Shown here: piece after piece, positions 9,301-11,128 of the stretch
Layout of the letters: each line of letters begins with the position of its first letter
How positions within the stretch are numbered: position 1 is the first letter of the stretch
NCBI GenBank assembly: GCA_025354615.1
Contig: JANXMO010000664.1
Span: 1 to 11,128, forward strand
Reading direction: 5' to 3'
DNA from: Burkholderiales bacterium
GTDB lineage: Bacteria; Pseudomonadota; Gammaproteobacteria; Burkholderiales; Burkholderiaceae_C
Length of the DNA: 11,128 nucleotides
The notes under the pieces: generated by a model
Told to the model about the DNA's origin: nothing
The model's input: the letters and a program-made list of their open reading frames with translations, nothing else
The model's database searches: none
Program-made: the position numbers and the translations under genes

Positions 9301-9673
9301 CCAGCTGGGCCGACAAGGCATCGGCCCGCATGAACACCGTGCTGCCGTCTACTGCTTCCAGCGCCAGCAGCCGCGTGTCGGCCGCCACCTCGGCGCGCGG
9401 CGCGGCCGCATCACCCCGGCTGGCCGGCGCCGGTGCCAATACCCAGCGCTGCACGACGCTGACGTTGGGCACGAGGCTCGCCACGCCCGCTGCGCCGCCG
9501 CGGCTGCCCGCCTGCGTCAACGCCTGCGGCAAAGCGTCACTGGCCGCCGCCGCAACGCCGGCCACAGCCGCTGTGGCCACCACCGGCCAGCTCAAGCGCG
9601 GCAGCGCTTTCAAGGGAGGCGGAGCAGGCACGGCGCCGGGTTGAGTGGCAGGGGCAATTGGCTGGTCGGGCAT
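3332..9673 (-). CDS. Giant dual alpha/beta-hydrolase and CHAT (caspase-like) protease fusion
   Basis: A single uninterrupted 2113-residue chain. Order of parts: an Ala-rich, mildly hydrophobic N-terminus (27-45); hydrolase module 1 (about 250-570; FIHGTGSH, nucleophile S320 in THSRGG, acid D511 or D537, H568); and hydrolase module 2 (about 632-950; PGIMGSHL, S743 in AHSMGG, D923 in EGDGSV, H948 in VDHMG) of LCAT/PGAP1-like lipase type. Next come an uncharacterised module (about 1030-1200), a four-cysteine knot (C1285, C1289, C1294, C1298) and a CHAT domain (about 1420-1700) with LPWEML, H1561 in AAHG, C1605 in FLSCCHLG and a terminal YGDP. A helical region and basic tail finish the chain. CHAT domains are caspase-relative cysteine proteases; the hydrolases probably cleave lipid or ester bonds. 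No substrate can be named. The ATG at 9673 has GGAGA six bases upstream. No Sec signal peptide is evident, so a cytoplasmic or membrane-associated location is likely. Confidence 0.9.
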   Translation of the reverse strand: MPDQPIAPATQPGAVPAPPPLKALPRLSWPVVATAAVAGVAAAASDALPQALTQAGSRGGAAGVASLVPNVSVVQRWVLAPAPASRGDAAAPRAEVAADTRLLALEAVDGSTVFMRADALSAQLARARPELIGADGSIDFAGLRDRDANSRGIGDWVWKQVTQLLLAPDGITALAQQKASEWLGEKVEDLGVAGASWAGAKALMWAIESQLAGPPGLYAWNGGPLTTADRCSGDADPRLAPLTGASAQQALVFIHGTGSHTLGGFGELAGTAAWPALQQQFEGRIFGFEHRTFSESPIDNALALADALPAGARLCLVTHSRGGLVGDLMCLATDGADASRDFAVLVDAYRRQPRPDEVDAEAADPRLQTRRLAAAAEEQAKLRALAERLRTKRLQVERYVRVAAPARGTALLSDNLDLFLSGLLGLVRKFGAWSVGAVTGAVATPIAGHLAQAAADQALALLGRVVLEIADKRLQPQVVPGIEAMLPEAPLGMLLGRAALRSEVRLAVVAGDIEGGGLAKRIGVMFTDWMLFDRADNDLVVDTASMYGGLAGRGNARALFLQGANINHLRYFRDDTRSDGLPLPQALQSWLKADDPLQLAAWQPLVDPALALPAPAAGIASRGAAAPQPPSAVLVYVPGIMGSHLAADGDRVWLDPFDLARGRLARIAIDAPGPIDADGLIEHAYGGLADYLGASHQVQRFAYDWRLPIRVLGEALAQALEKALEQAKNSSNGSLPLRILAHSMGGLLVRAAFAARPGLWDAVVASGGRLVMLGTPQHGSHKFVETLLGQSSTIRTLACADLRHNMQQVLDIVAGFPGALHLLPAPGFVDAGGPAGRDYFDRAAWDALAAVNNDFWFGRQLGGRPLQTALDEARAFWQSVADTAWVRAHPERIACVWGQADNTACGLVPQASGVTLLGTPEGDGSVTWASARLPGLPDARCWLMPVDHMGLTSTASYFDEIESLLHSGEPQRLGRPVAGASRAGNGETVLRRYKAGPPPPFPSDAELLGQLLGGTQRLATVARRRRPPLAVKVRAMDVRFAHVPVLCGHYRGDPIAGAEALIDAHLVDGALSRRAQLGIHAGDVGSAAVVLMPRSDDDIVHRLGRGAVVVGLGEMGRLSADGVAESVRAGVLRFLMFVSDRHAEERQRAIDNNRPLPPPELRLASLLIGTNSAAQLSMADSIKAMVLGVLRANREFAEGAADCGAGVKPLAAPVQVSELEFVEVYRDAAISAADAVAGLRASLGTELRRLGAEIEADEELRYGDGVRERLSVATTPDYWPRIMVCDADCEDSACGPECFDIRVRHNIPPDTLRRVLTLYGGASAAANASSNGNPAAQPLLTGLDLAPTVRHAERLKFVYLGEKARAETIIRQRQPGLVEKLVDEAFHGTHNTVYDPGNGFGNTLFQLLVPLEFKAAARKSDNLILVVDAATANLPWEMLEADGEPLVLKTRLVRQLTSMRFRREISTSQRLTACVIGNPGTAGFHAQFGWAPGRPFLGADGAAEPDRLPPLPGAQREGEAVAQRLESAGYDVARTAPDAPAATVFTQLFARAHRVLVVAAHGLHSQRAADGSLRTGVVLSNGLLLSAAEIELMESVPDLVFLSCCHLGTMDSAGASPRLAYSLARELIEIGVRCVVAAGWEVADDAAQTFSETFFQRMAAEGSNFADALFDARRTTFERHPGCNTWGAYQAYGDPLFRLKTGVRPENDTRPMRAPEELLRWLDHKRLGAQRAGGGDSSAAGLRLVTTAVERRLASVPRTWADRPDVQHAIGMLYAAFGEAGFEPARTALLRAIAQECKSGMVPLAAVEQLANFEARSAEQLGASDDPQRQAQALERIDMALARLTHLIQLSSANPAASASTACGNPERQGLLGSAYKRRAALLVRDPAATWETVRPWVHKARNAYLGGEADGADSADVQNYGRLNRLQLDALLGERIGSRAALVEAVQGSAARRFAATFDFWDAVAAGDALLTRWLFDTSATTGNALQQLTRAYAPAMKVPTAARHVNSVVKQHRLLAGMLRKRAAPGDGERADVLDQLADALSGTPAPQAAVPTEPATAVVTARARTPAAAARAVEKTAAVEKPVVDKLLSQKAAAAADPRKPRRAPKRTPP
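3335..4546 (-). other. C-terminal helical region and basic tail of the giant protein
   Basis: Residues about 1710-2113. To about 2045 the sequence is predicted helical (Ala/Leu/Arg-rich heptad-like stretches) and could be a degenerate TPR-like array, which commonly accompanies CHAT domains, although no clean TPR consensus is seen. The last 70 residues (3335-3541) are low-complexity Ala/Pro with repeated Lys/Arg near the end (PRKPRRAPKR). They are probably disordered and could contact nucleic acid, anionic lipid or a partner. Confidence 0.5.
4574..5416 (-). other. CHAT domain (caspase HetF-associated with TPRs) of the giant protein
   Basis: Residues about 1420-1700. The order of motifs is canonical: LPWEML (1434-1439), PLPGAQREGEAV (1510-1521), VVAAHG with catalytic H1561, FLSCCHLG with catalytic Cys most likely C1605 (aligning with the usual SAC motif; C1604 precedes it), VRCVVAAGWEVADDAA (1632-1647), SETFFQRM, and AYQAYGDPLF near the end. 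The His-Cys dyad is intact, so proteolytic activity is expected. Confidence 0.9.
6074..6586 (-). other. Uncharacterised module between hydrolase 2 and the CHAT domain
   Basis: Residues about 1030-1200. It has the look of a compact folded domain, with phrases such as VLCGHYRGDPIAGAEALID, LGIHAGDVGSAAVVL and AVVVGLGEMGRLS. I have the impression that similar segments precede CHAT domains in other bacterial multidomain proteins, but I cannot name a family or function. It may link hydrolase and protease activities, or act as a sensor. Confidence 0.45.
6824..7780 (-). other. Alpha/beta-hydrolase module 2 (LCAT/PGAP1-like) of the giant protein
   Basis: Residues about 632-950. VYVPGIMGSHL (635-645) is the LCAT-type N-terminal motif, FAYDWR (701-706) is also typical of LCAT-like acyltransferases and lipases, and AHSMGGLLVR (741-750) is the elbow with S743. 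LGTPQHGS (773-780) follows. The acid is D923 within EGDGSV and the base H948 within VDHMGL. All triad elements are in canonical order, so this module is probably catalytically active as a lipase, phospholipase or acyltransferase. Confidence 0.8.
7964..8926 (-). other. Alpha/beta-hydrolase module 1 of the giant protein
   Basis: Residues about 250-570. A strand followed by HGTGSH gives the oxyanion-type loop, and THSRGG (318-323) is the nucleophile elbow with S320, a GxSxG variant starting with H instead of G. AAPARGT (404-410) matches the strand that follows the elbow in esterases. D511 or D537 and H568 (NHLRYF) can complete the triad. A long insertion (about 340-500) includes a charged, possibly coiled stretch (370-400) and an apolar helical stretch (415-470), which could be a lid or a lipid-facing surface. 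The fold is well supported; the substrate is unknown. Confidence 0.75.
9539..9595 (-). other. Weakly hydrophobic N-terminal segment of the giant protein
   Basis: Residues 27-45 (from LSWPVVATAAVAG) are apolar and Ala/Val-rich after a Pro-rich lead with few charges. This could be a membrane anchor, but it is less hydrophobic than a typical transmembrane helix and has no clear signal-peptidase site. Membrane attachment is possible, not shown. Confidence 0.35.
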
Positions 9674-9679
9674 GCGATG

Positions 9680-9684
9680 TCTCC
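9680..9684 (-). promoter_or_regulatory. Ribosome binding site of the giant CHAT/hydrolase gene
   Basis: GGAGA on the minus strand, six bases before the ATG at 9673. This supports that start over later in-frame Met codons such as residue 115. Confidence 0.65.
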
Positions 9685-9768
9685 GTCGTCAAAGGGTGCA
9701 GGCCAGAACGACAGCCGCGAGCGATGGAATGATGGGCGAGCCGCAAGGGCTGCGCATCGGTCATTGCA

Positions 9769-9798
9769 AGGATAAGGCGCCGCCAGGGCGCCGCTCAA
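9769..9798 (-). promoter_or_regulatory. Possible sigma70-type promoter of the giant gene
   Basis: Minus strand TTGAGC (9798-9793, four of six matches to the -35 consensus) and TATCCT (9774-9769, four of six to -10) are 18 bp apart, giving a leader of roughly 90 bases. The spacer holds two GGCGCC palindromes separated by five bases (9777-9782 and 9788-9793), able to form a hairpin or bind a dimeric regulator. A weak promoter like this would fit a gene kept low and induced. Confidence 0.35.
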
Positions 9799-9800
9799 GC

Positions 9801-9812
9801 GGTTGCGCAACC
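9801..9812. repeat. Perfect 12-bp palindrome, candidate operator
   Basis: GGTTGCGCAACC is a perfect palindrome lying three bases upstream of the candidate -35 of the giant gene, within the divergent regulatory region. Its position and symmetry fit a binding site for a dimeric transcription factor. No known regulator can be assigned from the sequence. Confidence 0.4.
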
Positions 9813-9842
9813 CATGCCGCAATGCGTTTGCCCGCCGCTGTG

Positions 9843-9863
9843 AAAACCCGTGCTCAACACGGG
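9843..9863 (-). terminator. Short terminator-like hairpin on the minus strand
   Basis: Inverted repeat CCCGTG / CACGGG with a five-base loop (9847-9863), followed on the minus strand by TTTT (9846-9843). The stem is only six base pairs. It could stop minus-strand transcription arriving from the right before the giant gene's promoter, or simply be a regulatory inverted repeat. Confidence 0.35.
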
Positions 9864-9879
9864 GCACGCGCCATCAACC

Positions 9880-9938
9880 CGGCCTTTTCGTATTTCCAGA
9901 CACTGCGGTCGCATGGCCGCCCCCGCAGCGGCCTTTTC
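9880..9938. repeat. Direct repeat CGGCCTTTTC
   Basis: The ten-base word CGGCCTTTTC occurs at 9880-9889 and again at 9929-9938, start-to-start distance 49 bp, in an otherwise unrelated stretch. It may be chance or trace a local duplication in the regulatory region. Confidence 0.3.
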
Positions 9939-9948
9939 CAAGCATTGT
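9887..9948 (+). promoter_or_regulatory. Imperfect PIP/hrpII-like box with -10-like hexamer
   Basis: TTCG (9887-9890), 17 bases, then GTCG (9908-9911), followed 31 bases later by CATTGT (9943-9948), which fits YANNNT. HrpX/HrpB-regulated type III secretion genes carry TTCG-N16-TTCG with a -10-like box about 30-32 bp downstream. Here the spacer is one base too long and the second half has one mismatch, so the match is imperfect. It lies about 50 bp before the start of the effector-like gene. This is suggestive only. Confidence 0.25.
9915..9937 (+). terminator. Terminator-like hairpin within the divergent region
   Basis: GGCCGC (9915-9920), seven-base loop, GCGGCC (9928-9933), then TTTT. A GC-rich stem with a short U run on the plus strand is typical of an intrinsic terminator. 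No plus-strand gene lies directly upstream, so it may be a remnant of a lost gene or an element ahead of the effector-like gene. Confidence 0.35.
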
Positions 9949-9983
9949 TGGGGTCAAGGGCGTGGCAGGCGCCGACACACCGC

Positions 9984-9993
9984 GGAGATCTCC
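9984..9993 (+). promoter_or_regulatory. Ribosome binding site inside a 10-bp palindrome
   Basis: GGAGATCTCC is a perfect palindrome whose GGAG half (9984-9987) is spaced eight bases from the ATG at 9996. It supports this ATG as the start of the effector-like gene. The symmetry may be chance. Confidence 0.5.
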
Positions 9994-9995
9994 AG

Positions 9996-10889
9996 ATGTC
10001 ATTACCCAAGCTCAATTCCCCTAGTGGCTCGTCTTCCACGTTCAGGCTGCAGGGAGATGCTCAGCCTACAGGTGACGGCAGCTCAAGCCCAGGGCGCGAC
10101 ACACGGTTGCCTGAAGGCATGGCCGGCCTCCGTCTGACGGACGACCCTGTTGCTCAACGCCTCAAAGGAGGCCCGGACGCCCTGCGCCCTGCGCCCTCGC
10201 GTATTGCAACGCAATTTACTGAAAGAGGTGCCATCCGACGTGTTGTCGAACAGTGCGCAGCGTTTGTCGAAACCGAACCGCGTGGTACTGGCCCAAGCTC
10301 ATCCTGTTTTGGTCAACAGCACACCTGAAATGCGGGCGTTGACGATCGCCGCCGACATCCAACAGGTCAACAGCTTGCAGCGCTTCAACGCTCTGCTGGG
10401 TGTTGCGGTGGCTGCCGACATGCGGCGTTTGACGATTTCATTCTTGCCGGCACATCAGCAGGGAGCACCTCTGCAGGCTTTGCGTTACCGGATAGGGCAA
10501 CATCTTCCAGCAGATCAAAGAGCGCCGGCGCTTGCGGCGCTGCGTCACCACATGTTCAGCCTGCCTGAACCCCGGCCAGCGGACATTGAAACCTTGCTGC
10601 ACGCGTCGCAATTACATGCGGTTCACGGGTTTCAAAGCAATCATCCTCTCCAGGTTTGGAGACCGTCCAACGCGGTGAAAACTGCCGCCAGGTCGCTCAA
10701 GACCTGCGGATTGATCGGGCTGATTTGATGGCGGCTCTTGAGGTTGAATCCCTATGGAGCGCTGGAAGAAACGCCGTTATTGGCGGTGAAGATCCTGATG
10801 CCGTGGCCCGCCGCCTGGGCATTGAAAAAGAGGAAAACATCAACAGGCTGTGCGGTTTTGTCGCTCAACGCCATTCAACTGCGGGTTGA
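9996..10889 (+). pseudogene. Frameshifted effector-like gene, family not recognised
   Basis: Three consecutive open segments on the plus strand look like one broken gene. It starts at ATG 9996 (MSLPKLNSPSG...), and the original frame ends at TGA 10326-10328. From about 10193 the sensible coding frame is shifted by one (...LQRNLLKEVPSDVLSNSAQRL... to about 10650), and from about 10656 it returns to the first frame (ETVQRGENCRQVAQDLRI...) and ends at TGA 10887-10889. Removing one copy of a 7-bp duplication and restoring one T joins all three into about 295 residues. The N-terminus has nine serines in 31 residues and no acidic residue in the first 20, as in many type III effectors. Near the C-terminus two short units of the form GExxxxVAxxLxI recur. 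The coding pattern is less GC-biased than the neighbours, hinting at transfer. It is expected to be non-functional as it stands; alternatively the base changes are assembly errors. Confidence 0.6.
10179..10197 (+). repeat. 7-bp tandem duplication causing a frameshift
   Basis: GCCCTGC occurs twice back to back (10179-10185, 10186-10192), followed by a partial third copy GCCCT (10193-10197). Seven is not a multiple of three, so the extra copy shifts the frame. Deleting one copy joins ...KGGPDALRP to RVLQRNLLKEV... without a stop. This looks like replication slippage. Confidence 0.7.
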
Positions 10890-10962
10890 GGCACCCGCCA
10901 CCGCGAGCTTTTACAGCGGCGATTCGCCCGCCGAGCAACCCAGGTTCAAAGAAAAGCTGTTT

Positions 10963-11128
10963 TCACCCTTGCGCCAAGGCAGCCAGGCTGCACTGCGCAG
11001 GCGTTTGCGCCGGTGTGGCGGGGCCGCTGCAACGAAACGTATTGCGCCCGGCGGCATTGAGCGCGCTGCCCGCGTGGACGGCGATGCCGATGCTGGTCGA
11101 CAGGCGCAGCGTGTGGCCGTCAACCTGC
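10963..11128 (-). pseudogene. Degenerate 3' end of a GGDEF-domain gene (putative diguanylate cyclase), cut by window edge
   Basis: The minus strand is open from the right edge to a TGA at 10965-10963 (54 codons seen). The translation contains LRLSTSIGIAVHAG followed shortly by NAAGRNTFRC, matching the end of a GGDEF domain: the SIGIA strand and the GRN turn. In intact domains about 25-30 residues, including the ADxALYxAK helix, separate these motifs. Here only about ten do, so an in-frame internal deletion of roughly 18 residues is likely. GGDEF proteins make cyclic di-GMP; with this helix missing the enzyme is probably inactive. A short Ala/Pro/Gln tail follows the domain. The gene converges on the effector-like gene with 73 bp between them, in which I see no convincing terminator. 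The upstream part lies outside the window, so it could also be a divergent but functional protein. Confidence 0.55.

Larger units (their letters stand above)
9674..9995. other. Divergent intergenic region with dense inverted repeats
   Basis: A 322-bp gap between the start of the giant gene and the effector-like gene. No convincing protein or tRNA is seen. It holds the candidate promoter of the giant gene, a 12-bp palindrome, two terminator-like hairpins, a ten-base direct repeat, the imperfect PIP-like element and the ribosome binding sites of both genes. The density of symmetric elements suggests regulated expression or a past rearrangement junction. Confidence 0.6.

Noticed and set aside
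8804..9775. Plus-strand open frames of about 320 codons overlapping the 5' end of the giant gene
   Set aside because: No family features and no good ribosome binding site; explained by the codon bias of the true minus-strand gene.
9674..9995. tRNA, CRISPR array or attachment site in the divergent region
   Set aside because: No cloverleaf, no regularly spaced repeats and no tRNA-end duplication found; only short palindromes and one ten-base direct repeat.
10911..11123. 70-codon minus-strand frame at the right edge
   Set aside because: A different minus-strand frame over the same bases shows the GGDEF SIGIA and GRN motifs, so this one is a shadow.

Overview
The window looks like a piece of a GC-rich betaproteobacterial chromosome, most likely Burkholderiales (Comamonadaceae or a relative). 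The basis is strong G/C preference at third codon positions, the tandem type IV pilus genes pilB-pilC of the betaproteobacterial kind, and long antisense open frames typical of high-GC DNA. This placement rests on general resemblance, not a search.

Layout, read from the right of the minus-strand block towards the left: a giant gene (9673 to 3332, 2113 codons), a YkgJ-family cysteine-cluster gene (3335 to 2490) whose ATG overlaps the giant gene's stop in an ATGA junction, then pilB (2352 to 637) and the 5' part of pilC (557 to beyond the left edge). To the right, a 322-bp regulatory region separates the giant gene from a divergent plus-strand gene remnant (9996-10889). Past that lies the 3' end of a degenerate GGDEF gene on the minus strand (10963 to beyond the right edge).

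The most interesting locus is the giant protein. It carries two different alpha/beta-hydrolase (lipase/esterase-like) modules, each with a recognisable nucleophile elbow and plausible acid and histidine residues. These are followed by an uncharacterised conserved-looking module, a small four-cysteine cluster, and a caspase-like CHAT protease domain with an intact His-Cys dyad. A helical region and a basic Ala/Pro/Lys tail end the chain. A protease and two putative lipid- or ester-cleaving enzymes in one chain suggest a self-contained, protease-controlled hydrolase. Known CHAT proteases act in bacterial immunity and cell-death pathways (gasdermin activation, Craspase), so a defence or toxin role is a reasonable but untested inference. 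The coupled YkgJ-like protein is a candidate partner.

The plus-strand remnant encodes an effector-like protein of about 295 residues with a Ser/Gly/Pro-rich N-terminus. It is broken by two frameshifts: an exact 7-bp tandem duplication, and a probable one-base loss in a T run. An imperfect PIP/hrpII-like element with a well-placed -10-like hexamer lies upstream. Together these suggest a decayed type III effector gene, without proof.
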